NCBI RefSeq assembly: GCF_000801105.2
Contig: NC_079519.1
Span: 35,191,288-35,255,287 of the forward strand
From: Raphanus sativus
Lineage: Eukaryota > Streptophyta > Magnoliopsida > Brassicales > Brassicaceae
Direction of reading: 5' to 3'
DNA length: 64,000 nt
Shown here: positions 38,101 to 47,097 of the stretch, in pieces
Layout of the letters: each line of letters opens with the position of its first letter
How positions within the stretch are numbered: position 1 is the stretch's first letter
The notes under the pieces: generated by a model
What the model was told of the DNA's origin: nothing
The model's input: the letters and a program-made list of their open reading frames with translations, nothing else
The model's database searches: none
Position numbers and translations under genes: made by a program

Positions 38101-38939
38101 CCCCGTTTGTCCCACGCAAACACCTCCGTCAATGACCATACCGTTTCCTCTAGCAAGGCGGTTGCCTCTGCTACTTTGTCCCTTCACCAATGCAGTAATG
38201 GCACAAGACATCTCCTTTCCCTTCCCCAAACAACCTCCTCAAAAATGAACTGCGGCGTCACCGACACCACATTACCTTGACTCTTCCGATGCTGCACAAG
38301 ACTCGACTGAAACGGATACTTAGGCTTCTCAACACCATCTTCATCATCATCGTCAGATTCAAGAATAACAATCCCAGTGGGAAGGAACCACACAGAGAGC
38401 CCCCTTCGAACCATCATCATCATCCAAGTCAATCACACAATCCAAAGCCAGCTGATTCTCTAAACTCATAAGCTCTCCTTGACCATCCTCTACTGCTGCT
38501 GCTCCTGCTCCAAACACAGTGTGGGCAAGCGAAGGATACAACCAGGTGCAACGCTTCACCAGATCCATCCTCAGGTTAGTCACCTCTTCCAACTCTTTAG
38601 TAACGCTCCCGAACTTACCACCGTCTAGAGCCTCGAGCATACCGAATATCCCCACACATCAGATCCTCCACCCATTCACACTGCATAGTCCGGCGCTCGA
38701 ACGTCGGCAATGAAGGCCCCCACCTAGGTACCACTCTTCCCGCTACGATGCGTGGAGTCCGGATGTCGAACTGGCCCGGCTTTTCTGGTCCACTACGATC
38801 ACGGCTGTCACCATGGTCACCACTGGCTGGCGAAGACATCATGCAAGTAAAGATCCGATAAGAACCATAATAGAAGCATAGATATATTGGGTGGTTTTTG
38901 AAAACATCACACAACTTCCTCAAACATCAAAACTTTCGC

Positions 38940-38985
<46 letters not shown>

Positions 38986-40395
38986 AAGGTTTTGAAAAAC
39001 TTTGAAAATGCCGACCCCTTAGGATAACACTAAGGGATCTTAACCCCCGCTCTGATACCACTTGTAACGCCCCGACCGCCCACGGCTAATGGGCCACCCA
39101 CGCCCGCTCTCTCGGCCCGTGGGCCCCATCCCATCCGACGGTCGGTCGTTAATTTTCCAAGGCTCGAAATCATTATTTACTGACCCTGTAATCACCACAT
39201 GACCTTTCCCCGTGCTTTGGCCTCACTCACACGCTATCGCGAATCACTTCCCGATAGGTCACCCATCCTTCCACTACTCCAGCTCAAGCACGCTTAACTC
39301 TGGAGTTCTTTCAGGATGTGTTCCGGAAAAGGTAAGTCAACTTTGGTGACATAGGTAGCCAAATCAATTCTCTTAAGCCTTTTCACATATCACAACTCGG
39401 GATGTTACAATTTACCCCCTCTCAAAGAATGCAACGTCCTCGTTGCGCTCTACGACAGGTCTCAAGACGCCTCTCAGGTCAGAACTGAGACGGCTAACCA
39501 GCTCTGATACCAATTGTAACATCCCTGTCCCCCGGCGTCCGACCGGAGTTAACGAAAGGGAGTTATGGACACGCGTATACCCTTTAAGGCAACCCGCCGT
39601 GTCCGTTACTGGTCCCAAGAGTCGACGGACGCATTGCTTCCTTTGAAATTCCGATCCACCCGTATCCATTTACTTCTACTTACAGTCCTGCGCAGGGGAA
39701 AATGGGAATGGGAGGGGTGAGCAATTGAATTACTCAGTGAAGTGGCTCTAGTCCAGCTTGCCCGCAAGACACTCTACACTACTCTATGCGGGAACCAGGA
39801 CTGACCAGTCACTACAATCAAACAGTGCAACATAATACATTTCATAACAACACCATTTCTAACAACCTAGCGATCAACCAACACAATGGACTCAGTCACT
39901 GCTACACTTCACTCAAAGAACTAGACTCCAATCATACTAACTGACTCTACACCAATCAACCTAGACGTAAGGACCTATAGCCGTTTACGGGTCCCTCTAC
40001 CCGTTCCAGCCTATCCTGAAAGGGGCGCCCTTCTCTCGGGTAAACCGTCCCCCCTTCAGCTTCCTAAATGACTATCCGAGTTGCAGCTCGTTGGCCCATC
40101 GGCTCTGTCCGCCACCCGGTCGTAATAGCCATAATTATGCCACGACTCGGCATTGACTCGACTCGATCCTAGGCGCCACATCTTCTTATATCCCGCATCT
40201 CGCGGTAGGCATCCACATTACTTCCCGTGGGTACCTCGTGTTAGGCTACTGTCCCACGGGTCACATCACCTCCTAGACTCTAGACGCCCACCCGTTCTCG
40301 GTGGTCCAAACAGGACTACAACAAGTTCATTGACACTTCTCTTTCACATTCTCATTCTCAATCACTTTCACTTACTCATACTTATACTTCCACTT

Positions 40396-40432
<37 letters not shown>

Positions 40433-42040
40433 CACCTTCTCATACTTAACACTTAGACTCATAATCATAAACACGCTTAACACTTCTCAACTTCATAACT
40501 CATTTCACATGCACTTAGACTCTTACTCCATACTTCATATGGTATTCATTATCACTTAGCAACCAACACTTATAATACATACACTGCTCAAGATACCATC
40601 ACAACACTTAGTACAATGCAACTACTTTCTCTAACAACCTACCTTTGAATCACTCTTCATCACATGGGACACAAGATCAATCACACAAACATCCACATCA
40701 ATAATTTCCACATCAACACAAGGCAGTCCATTAAGTCCCATTTAACAGTGTGAAGGTTCTTATGCATCATGATCATCCATCTAGTACCCTAGTCTCCAAC
40801 ATGAACTAACACCCTAACTTTCACACAAGATCTAATCAATCCTAGATCCAACATAAGCAATATAGAGATCAAGGGAGCAAGATGGGTTCAAGACACCTCA
40901 CCTTTGCCACGGGTTCTGAAGAAATCTGAGAAACACAGAATGGATCTTGACGGCTCTAAAACAGCAACTCGTTAACTTCTCAATCCGTCCGGTCAGAAGG
41001 TAGTACTAAATGTCCTCTGTCCATAGACACCGATTTTACTCCGATCGGATACCATTTGATTAGCCAAAATGGCCTCACACCTAGACTGGTCACGAACGCA
41101 GACTGCACCAACACCTCTCACGAAAACATGCATAATTCTCAGATAATAACTCTAAATGACGATCCGCTTGTTGGAGATGATAGATAAAAGAATCAACTAC
41201 TTACTTACCAATTTCCAGATTGTAAGCTTTCGTTTAGGTCGGCCGTTGGGTCTATACGCTGAAACTGATCGGAACTGTATCTGCATCGCGACAGCTTAAG
41301 CTTATTCTTGGCCAAGAAGCAACGTCTACAACTTTTGCTGTACAACTCCGATCTCGATTCCGTTTGCTGCTACAGATTCCTTGGAACGAGATCTATCCAA
41401 AGAGCCATGACTCGCACCCTAGAATCTCCTGAATCGTACTATAAGTGTCTCACAAAATCACACCTAGGCCATGGATCTGGATCTGGAATAAGAGACAAGG
41501 GAAACGAGATCAGATCCGGTCACCACCACCGATCAGCTACACCACCACCACCACCACCGATCGCCCGCCGGCGATAAAGAGAGAGGACGCCGAGGAGAGA
41601 GAGAAAAGAGAGATCGCGGAGGGAGAGAGAGAAGAGAAGAGACGGCGGCGCATGAGAGAAGGCTTGACGGCTAGGGCTTCCAGTCTCCGGGAATCTCTGC
41701 AGAGCTTCGCTTCAAGTGTGTGATGAGACAAAACGGAGAGGCTGCAGCTCCTTTTTATAAGGGAGAGAGGTGGAGACCTAGGTTTTTAGTCCATCGGGCC
41801 ACAGAGAAGCCCGTTCTCCTTAAAACAAAATTAGGCCCGGGATAGGGATGTTACATATAGAATATAACATTACTGTAAAGAAAGAAAATAAATATAATAT
41901 GATACAATTTTAAGCATATTTTATGTTTGCATGGGCAGTTGTGGACGAGAGAAGAGAAGAATCATTGTTTAGAAGAGACAGAGATTGCGTTCAAGTGTTA
42001 TGGGCACCTTCTTCGTTCCTTGGTGTCCCCTGATTTGTAA
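30721..42040 (+). CDS. HO4: Heme oxygenase, HO4-type, plastid (copy A; intron 3 holds a 7.6 kb retroelement)
   Basis: Exons 30721-31153, 33765-33991, 34108-34215 and 41939-42040 join in phase to 289 aa. It cleaves heme to biliverdin IX-alpha in plastids (ferredoxin-dependent), the precursor of phytochromobilin. The N-terminal ~60 residues are Ser/Arg-rich like a transit peptide. The proximal heme-ligand region is VAMKMHPR with His89. Later signatures are [23 protein letters not shown] and KELEFYKWD, and the end is [14 protein letters not shown]. Two oddities: the distal-helix signature has an extra Gly ([10 protein letters not shown], 209-218), and the C-terminus is extended by CC giving SPDL. 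Expression needs splicing across the retroelement, which sits just after the exon 3 donor. HO4 is preferred over HO3 because HEMA1 is adjacent. Confidence 0.85.
31292..32140. mobile_element. hAT-like MITE in intron 1 of heme oxygenase copy A
   Basis: The ends TAGGCATGGACATT and ...AATGTCCATGCTGTGCCTA are imperfect inverted repeats. The flanks ATTAAGAG (31284-31291) and ATTAAGAA (32141-32148) form an 8-bp target duplication with one mismatch. It has no coding capacity. Confidence 0.72.
33420..33654. repeat. Long foldback (inverted repeat) in intron 1 of heme oxygenase copy A
   Basis: The left arm (33420-33524) and right arm (about 33558-33654) are imperfect inverted copies with matching CATAAGTTTTTT, ACTAAATTTTCTGACA, ATACAAAAGTTTATTAGTGT and TCTATCAAC elements. 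The spacer is short. A third partial copy lies at 33376-33418. It looks like a small MITE. Confidence 0.75.
34222..36562 (-). repeat. 3' LTR (2341 bp) of the composite retroelement
   Basis: Same length as the copy at 39515-41855. Comparing by eye I noticed only two differences (T/C near 35424 against 40717, and C/T near 36031 against 41324). It contains a (CACTTT)n microsatellite at about 35097-35142. Open frames inside it occur identically in both LTRs and match no known protein. Confidence 0.95.
36563..36999 (-). other. 3' internal leader of the composite element with polypurine tract
   Basis: Between the DRD1-like fragment and the 3' LTR. The polypurine tract is at about 36577-36563. The rest has no recognised protein domain. 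A minus-strand frame (36805-37000) continues from the DRD1-like end through low-complexity [19 protein letters not shown] residues, probably old retroelement coding DNA. Confidence 0.6.
37000..38655 (-). pseudogene. Captured fragment of a DRD1/CLASSY-family SNF2 chromatin remodeler
   Basis: Several minus-strand frames together follow one protein. Order: [20 protein letters not shown] and later acidic CVIDLDDDD (38655-38360); [11 protein letters not shown]...QSSLVQH (about 38390-38220); KGQSSRG...[17 protein letters not shown] (twice); [24 protein letters not shown], a Cys-containing motif (about 37585-37520); SEERLMIGG...[16 protein letters not shown], then a Walker A motif [22 protein letters not shown] and LPKGI (37410-37170); [20 protein letters not shown], then [12 protein letters not shown] (to about 37000). 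By recall this order is that of DRD1 (At2g16390), which works with Pol V in RNA-directed DNA methylation; CLSY proteins are related alternatives. At least four frameshifts and a 246-bp internal duplication break it, and it stops before the DEAH and helicase C-terminal motifs. No functional enzyme can be made, but the sense RNA could still be a source of small RNA. Confidence 0.85.
37654..38201 (-). repeat. 246-bp duplication inside the DRD1-like fragment, split by an LTR piece
   Basis: 37654-37899 and 37956-38201 are near-identical direct copies (offset 302). The 56-bp spacer (37900-37955) contains ATCACCACATGACC and CCCCGTGCTTTGG, an exact match by eye to part of the TRIM-type LTR at about 39191-39234. 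The junction shares CTATCG between the LTR and the DRD1-like sequence. This looks like template switching during reverse transcription. Confidence 0.88.
38656..39048 (-). other. 5' internal region of the composite element with a long T (A) homopolymer
   Basis: It contains a T-run at 38944-38980 (A-run in the element sense) and a short open frame (about 38830-38700, [17 protein letters not shown]...) with no recognised domain. It links the inner primer-binding site with the DRD1-like fragment. Confidence 0.6.
39049..39060 (-). other. Inner primer-binding site of the composite element
   Basis: TGGTATCAGAGC on the minus strand, 2 nt after the inner TRIM-type LTR, followed by GGGGGTTAAGATCC. It is a second complete primer-binding site inside one element. 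Confidence 0.85.
39063..39409 (-). mobile_element. TRIM-family LTR (347 bp) embedded in the composite element
   Basis: Aligns end to end with the 348-bp LTRs at 21757-22557 (one base shorter in GACCGCCC against GACCCGCCC, and with scattered substitutions). The next 105 bp (39410-39514) match the TRIM internal region with its own purine tract and primer-binding site (39501-39512). The layout is therefore large LTR, TRIM internal, TRIM LTR, second primer-binding site. Confidence 0.92.
39515..41855 (-). repeat. 5' LTR (2341 bp) of the composite retroelement
   Basis: Partner of 34222-36562, with the same (CACTTT)n microsatellite (about 40390-40435). On the minus strand it is followed, after 2 nt, by the initiator-tRNA-Met primer-binding site, so it is the 5' LTR. 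Confidence 0.95.
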
Positions 42041-42899
42041 TGACCCTCCGGTGGAAATACAAGTAGGGGGGAAGGCCATCAAGAGTATGAAAGTTAAATT
42101 ACAAATAATTGGACTAAGTCTCCATTCACATTTTTTCTTTATTGCATAATAATATATGAAGTCTATGTGGTTACCAAAATGTGGGAACCTGACTTCCTTG
42201 GTTGTTTCTTTTACATTTCCACGTTTGTTGCAACTAATTAAAGTTCTATCATTCTATTATTTGGACCACTAGCTACAACTTTAATGATAGTCCAAAAACT
42301 CCTCGATAAATTTTTTTAAATTTAATAGAGTGGATACAAAATGTCCTAATTAAAAGACGAACAACACGAAAGGATTCTAGACTTGAATCAATACTTATAA
42401 TTGAACAATAAGTTCTCCTCAGATAAATTTGGAAACTCAAACTTTGATGAAGTAAAAAGACAAGAAATATCAAACAAAAGATGCAAAAAATACATAAAAG
42501 ATTTGTCAAAAAGGCAACAACATAACATTGTTGGGATTGGCGTCTGTGTCAACAGAGATGCTCTGGCAGATGGAATCAACCAACACACTAAGCAGACTAA
42601 ATCTTTAGCATAGCCAAAAAAAAAAATAAACTAAGGAGAAAAACACATCTTTCTATACTGCATGAACCAACGTTTATACATTACACATGAGTAACGGTAA
42701 TTGGGATCAATACCGTTACACTCAGAGTCTATGATAAAACATGCAACAAAACTCGTTTATCTTCACAACACTTAGACGATATAAAATGTTAGCTGAAGAA
42801 AACAGTATCTTGTACACAAATTAAATGAATCATATAGATCCCCAGCTTAAGGATATATGCAATCTGTCAAAAGAGATGTAACATCTTCTTTCTCATCTT
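42041..42899. other. Intergenic, converging 3' ends of HO4 copy A and HEMA1
   Basis: 42041-42260 is homologous, in inverted orientation, to about 46910-47097 (shared GCAATAAAGAAAA-like, TGAAGTCTATGTGGTTACC and CCACATTT-type stretches). The HO4 duplication thus includes 3' flank. The HEMA1 3' UTR probably lies in 42620-42899. No further gene is seen. Confidence 0.6.
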
Positions 42900-44989
42900 T
42901 TACTTTTGTTGGCTTGATGTCATGGCCTTAAGCTTCTCCTCCAAGATGTCCTTCTCCAAACCATACATTCTGTTCAAAGCATGCATATTCTCAAGGGTCT
43001 CGCTCAGCGTTCTACTGTCACTCCCATCACATCTCAAATGCTGCATCGGACCATGCAAGAATCTGTTCACGATACCTCTGCTCAAGTCATCAACCGCCCT
43101 CGTCGTTTTCTTGTTGATGTCATCTCCCATTTTGGACATGCACTTCTCCAGCTCCGCCATCCTGATCCTCTCTGCGTAAGCTCTCAGCTTCTTGATGGTC
43201 GGAACCGTCTCTAACGAATCCCTCCACGCTTCAAACTGGTTTGACTCCTCTGCTATTATGGTCTGAGCTTCCATCGCTTTCCTCAACCTGTCTTCTTTAT
43301 TAGCAGCTACCACTTCCTTGAGGTCGTCCACGTTGTAAACCCGCGCGGTTTCCACTTCATTGACGCAAGACCCGACGTTTCTCGGTACAGAGATGTCAAC
43401 GAACAGCCTCACTCCTCCAATCTCCGGACTAGCCGGAGGGAGAGTCTCCACGTGCTCCTTCAAGAACAACGGCGTCTCGGAGGCTGTGCTGGTGAAAACA
43501 ACATCTGCTTCCGCAGCAGAAGCTAGCATCTCATCAAGAGGTCGGTACACAACCTCAACACCAGGGATCTCCTCGCGGATAGCTTTAACTCTCTCCTCAC
43601 TTCTGTTCACCACCACCATCTTCTTGCAACCTTTTGCCACCAAATGCTTTATCACAAGCTTCCCCATCTTCCCTGCACCGATGATCAGCATCCTAGCGGA
43701 GGAGGCGTGCGAAGAAGATTCAGGAAGCTTCATCAGAGCAAGCTCAACAGCTGCTGAGCTAACCGACACAGCTCCGGCAGCGATGTTTGTCTCCGTTCTG
43801 ACACGCTTCCCGACGGTTATGGCGTGTTTGAACAGCCCGCTGATGTTCCTCCCGAAGCCGTTCACTCCTTGGCCGACTTTAACAACTTGTTTCACCTGTG
43901 CAAGGATCTGACCTTCTCCTAGGACGAGAGAGTCCAGACCAGCTGAGACTTCGAATATGTGCTGCGTCGCGTCCTTGTTGTAGAGTAGGAAACGGTGCTG
44001 ACAAATCTCCGAAACTGGAATCCCACTTGTCTGACAAATTAAAATAGTATTTGTTAACACAGCTAATAAAATAAAACACTTCATATGCAAACAACTTCAC
44101 TACTCTAAAATGTGCCCAATGTTCAAGAAATCGCTAGCCGGTACTTAGCGGGATTATTGATTAGGCGCCGTCTAGACCGATTTTTTAGAACAATAAGAAG
44201 CTAAGGGAGGGAGGCACACCTTTGACATCCATTCAGTGACTTCTTTGACTCCACGGTGCTGAGACAGAGCCAAAACGTAAATCTCCATACGGTTACAGGT
44301 ACTGAGTACAGCAGCCTCTTCGATATGATTCAAACCGCATAGTTCACCAATAGCTCGCGGCCATTCAGCTTCAGGGATAGCAAGCTTCTCACGCATCTCA
44401 ACAGGAGCTGTGTGAATGCTTAGTCCAATCACCACAATACTGCTCCTTTCCTTTGTATATCCTAATAAACACCATAACAGAGACTTAGAACAACAGCAAA
44501 CTTAATGACAAAAGAACATTCATTCACATCACAAAATGTCTGATTTCAGACAAAACATAAACATAATTAAAAATGAGATTGACACAAAAGAATTTTCTTT
44601 TTGAATATTAGGAGTAATCCTCTAGACACGAAACCAGAACATGTAATATTAGTTTGGTCCTGACATACAAAAAAAACATGTAATATCGGAGTGTCCTGTA
44701 ATATTAGTTTCGGTCCTGACATACAAAAATATTTGAGTAGCTAAGTAATAATAAACATCTTACTGTCAGCGGCAGAGTTCTTGAGTTGTTCGAGAGCTGA
44801 GATGGTTGCGGCATTAGGAGCGGAGTCAGTAAGCTCGCAACGGGCTCTCTGGATCAGACAACGTCTGCTGCTTCTGTTGTTCCTGGGAAGAGCACGAACA
44901 CCAATGAGACCCAACGGGGTCTCGAGCTTGTGGTGATTGAGTAAAGTCTCGAGCTTTGGGCAACCAACGAAGGCACTCGAGAGAGCCAT
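42900..44989 (-). CDS. HEMA1: Glutamyl-tRNA reductase 1, chloroplastic (HEMA1)
   Basis: Exons 44989-44764, 44461-44220 and 44030-42900 join in phase to 532 aa, near the ~540 aa of Arabidopsis HEMA1. It reduces glutamyl-tRNA(Glu) to glutamate-1-semialdehyde with NADPH in the plastid stroma, the rate-limiting first step for chlorophyll and heme. The N-terminal ~70 residues look like a transit peptide ([17 protein letters not shown]). The catalytic Cys131 is in [23 protein letters not shown] is at about 187-198 and the NADPH-binding GAGKMGKL at 274-281. The dimerisation region ends in [16 protein letters not shown]1 rather than HEMA2 is chosen from the C-terminus and from SABRE/HO4 synteny. It converges with HO4 copy A and is transcribed in the same direction as copy B. 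Confidence 0.93.
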
Positions 44990-46577
44990 AGAAAAACGCA
45001 AATCTCAATCTACCTTCTTCCCCTCTTTTGTCTACAAAACTCAGATCAGGAATAAAGAGCAGAGAGACAGAGAGGGATGGGGTGCGATGTGGGAGAAGGA
45101 GGTCGTTAGGAATATGATTGAAAGAGGTGCGTTTGGGTCGGGTCAAACCGGTTTGGTTGAAAATGGAGGGTTGTGATTGGATGAAAATCTTTAAAAGATG
45201 TGTGAGAGTGGAAAATGGGATTTTTGAGATTTTGATGGAATTTGATTGGAGGGTGGAGGACACGTTTTATCCACACTCGTTTCTTGATTTGCTGGCGTTT
45301 GTACTTCCACGGCAACCTTTTTTTATTTATTTATTCTTTTCTATTAGACTTGCGACTCTTATGAGATCTATGCTTATTAAAACATTTTACCTGTTTTTAT
45401 TAGGAATTTTTATGAAGAAATAAATTGAAATATTAAAAAAAAAGAAAAGGAATAATCTGTGTGCATGCAAATGATCCGGTTATCTGAAAGGAATCTAAAG
45501 TAGGTCTCAGAAGAACCATATGAAAGAGAAAATGCATTTTTCAACATGGATAATAGTGCACATTTCATAATAAATTAAAAAAAAATCAAAAAGAAATTAC
45601 ATTAATTTTTCAAAGTTGTGTTTATATACATAGATCATCAAAGATGTTAGCCAACTATCGAAGACTTCGTTTTGGATAATATTATAAAGTAAATATATAA
45701 ATTAATCATAATTAATTTAAATTTTAAAAATAATGATTTATAAAATTAAATTCAAAGTACAAGCAATTCTAGATTCATTTGATAAACCAAAACGTACATA
45801 TAATTTGATGTTTACACCATTAATTCTGGTCCAGCGATTAAAATGATTCTTACTTGTATTTCAAATACAAATTATAGGAGTTAATTAAAATAATGTCGTT
45901 TTGATAAACTAATGATTGACTAACATAATTGATGGTCAATATATATATACATAGTTTTGAGAGTTTATATAATTTAAAAAATATATTATTTAGTTCATAT
46001 AAAATATGTATTATTACAAAGTATGGGATTATATATATACATGGTTTTGAGAGTTTATATAGTTTAAAGATATATTATTTAGTTCATATAAAATATGTAT
46101 TATTACAAAGTATGGGATGGAAAAGACACGATGTGTATAGTTCATATCTCCACCATATAAAAGTATTAGAAATTCAAAATAAACTAGTAAATTTTGAAGA
46201 TTATGAGCTAAAATTGAAGTTAAATAATCCTATTTTTAACTTTTAATGAAAGTAAAAATTTATTCACTTCAAAAATAATTTTATAACAATAACTGCTGCT
46301 TTGGCTTAAAACTTAAATTTAATTCTATCCAAAATATTGAGAGTTGAAAAAACAGAGCATACTGAAAGAAACAAAGCTTCACTTGTTCCTTTTATTACTT
46401 TTTTCTCACGCGAAACCACATAACCATTGCGCTTTCATGTTGTTTGCGACCTACTTCCGCCCCAAAATGAAATTCGATTGCAAACTGATTTACCAATGCA
46501 TTGTTGAAGTAGCATTGGCCCCATGTTTGTTTAGCCATGTGGCCTTCTATGTCTCTCCCAGCAGACATAATATATTG
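44990..46577. other. HEMA1 promoter side and AT-rich intergenic DNA
   Basis: About 45000-45300 is likely the HEMA1 leader and promoter (GA-rich GAGCAGAGAGACAGAGAGG at 45057). Beyond it the DNA is AT-rich. No gene is supported; a tandem duplication is listed separately. Confidence 0.55.
45941..46118. repeat. ~88-bp tandem duplication, two copies
   Basis: 45941-46029 and 46031-46118 share ATATATATACAT(A/G)GTTTTGA, ATATATTATTTAGTTCATAT and TTACAAAGTATGGGA at a 90-bp offset with few differences, so the duplication is young. Confidence 0.9.
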
Positions 46578-46647
46578 TGGCATATATGAATTGTGGAAAA
46601 ATCGATTGCAAACCTAATAAGACATTTTCCACAATTCATATATGCCA
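46578..46647. repeat. Perfect 23-bp inverted repeat with 24-nt loop
   Basis: The left arm 46578-46600 (TGGCATATATGAATTG...) and right arm 46625-46647 (...CAATTCATATATGCCA) pair along all 23 bp. It lies between HEMA1 and HO4 copy B. GATTGCAAAC in the loop also occurs at 46477, so it could be a small MITE or duplication scar. An miRNA-like role is unproven. Confidence 0.88.
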
Positions 46648-47097
46648 TTTTATGCCTTTTAAGTATAAGATCATTGAAACAAACTCCTATTTTACGTACG
46701 AATGAACTCAATGATAGTGTTTCCGATGATGCACTGATCGATCGCTCTCACAATTCGACCGTGAAATAAATTTAGCGGAAGTTACTCGGAAATGCACGGA
46801 TGCCCCATTTTTAAATTGAGTTTCAACATCACCACCTTAAAAAAAAAAACTGAAAACACGATGTGTCAATAGGCAAAATTTTCTGTTTTTGCCTTTGTTC
46901 TTGGTAATATAATAGAATGATGGAACTTTAGTTGGAACAAACGTCCAAATGTAAAAAAAAACAACCAATGAAGTGAGGTTCCTACATTTCGGTAACCACA
47001 TAGACTTCATATATTATTATGCAATAAAGAAAAAAAAAGTGAATGGAGATTTAGTTTTCTTAATATTTGATGGCCTTCCCGCCACTTGTGTTGCCGC

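Larger units (their letters stand above)
34222..41855 (-). mobile_element. Composite LTR retroelement carrying a DRD1/CLASSY gene fragment (no gag-pol)
   Basis: It is bounded by a perfect 5-bp target duplication TATAG (34217-34221 and 41856-41860). Two 2341-bp LTRs start TGTAACATCCC... or end GGGATGTTACA. Sense is minus: the 5' LTR is the right copy, then a primer-binding site TGGTATCAGAGC (39512-39501), 2.95 kb of internal DNA, a purine tract AAGTGGGGGAGAGT (about 36577-36563) and the 3' LTR. The pre-PPT sequence (CGGGGACGAATTCC) and LTR start resemble Ty3/Gypsy Tekay-type chromoviruses, but no gag, protease, RT or integrase is present. The internal region is a mosaic: a TRIM internal segment and LTR, a second primer-binding site, a T/A homopolymer, then broken DRD1-like coding sequence. 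It is inserted in intron 3 of heme oxygenase copy A, opposite to the gene. Confidence 0.93.

Noticed and set aside
42401..42613. 70-aa plus-strand open frame
   Set aside because: Lys/Asn-rich, no recognised domain, in the shared 3' region between HO4 copy A and HEMA1.
43360..43911. 183-aa plus-strand open frame opposite HEMA1
   Set aside because: Shadow of the conserved HEMA1 exon 3 on the other strand.
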